DNA of 5,237 nt, taken from NCBI GenBank assembly GCA_964344135.1, contig CAYFMF010000075.1, positions 1-5,237 of the forward strand, read 5' to 3'. This DNA is from Thiopontia sp964344135 (lineage in GTDB: Bacteria; Pseudomonadota; Gammaproteobacteria; GCF-002020875). The notes beneath the pieces were generated by a model that worked only from the letters and a program-made list of their open reading frames with translations, was not told where the DNA came from and made no database searches. The position numbers and the translations under genes were made by a program. Shown here piece after piece: positions 5,198 through 5,237 of this stretch (positions within the stretch are counted from its first letter, which is position 1; every line of letters begins with the position of its first letter).

Positions 5198-5237
5198 ACC
5201 ACACACCACAGGGTGAGATCACAAACCGAATCACCGG

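Noticed and set aside
5198..5237. Start of a next gene or a terminator after ibaG
   Set aside because: Forty bases with no ribosome site plus start codon, no stable hairpin and no T-run; nothing can be supported.

Overview
The window reads as ordinary chromosomal DNA of a gammaproteobacterium. Five genes lie on the + strand, with no RNA gene, CRISPR array, transposase or phage gene. The taxonomic call rests on a nudF-yqiB pair like that of Escherichia coli, an HtpG with the gammaproteobacterial form of its motifs, a sigma-32-type promoter before htpG, and a YrbA/IbaG-type BolA protein. Coding DNA is GC-rich (60% in a 60-base sample at 4561-4620, counted by hand). The genus cannot be fixed from this sequence.

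Layout. Bases 1-83 hold no gene that can be established; a TAGAAT box on the - strand could be a divergent promoter. nudF (84-680, ADP-ribose pyrophosphatase) is followed after 9 bases by yqiB (690-1184, DUF1249). A 136-base gap (1185-1320) carries a very good heat-shock (sigma-32) promoter and a perfect 19-base inverted repeat, then htpG (1321-3246, Hsp90 chaperone). The next region, about 3247-3510, is the oddest part. It is AT-rich (about 33% GC over 3281-3440, hand count) and holds several copies, in both orientations, of a CGCAAAGACGCAAAG-type repeat. It runs without a stop into dacB (open frame 3309-4952, PBP4-type D-Ala-D-Ala carboxypeptidase/endopeptidase). dacB has no in-frame ATG before its mature domain, so its start is unresolved. 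ibaG (4955-5197, BolA family) follows two bases after the dacB stop. The last 40 bases show nothing recognisable.

How the genes relate. nudF-yqiB looks like the front of the E. coli nudF-yqiB-cpdA operon, but htpG with its own heat-shock promoter stands where cpdA would be. dacB and ibaG are almost certainly co-transcribed, pairing a periplasmic peptidoglycan hydrolase with a cytoplasmic BolA-type iron-sulfur/stress protein. I see no clear sign of a new defence, mobile or biosynthetic system. The best lead is that a repeat-bearing segment may have rebuilt the 5' end and signal peptide of dacB, possibly with a frameshift.
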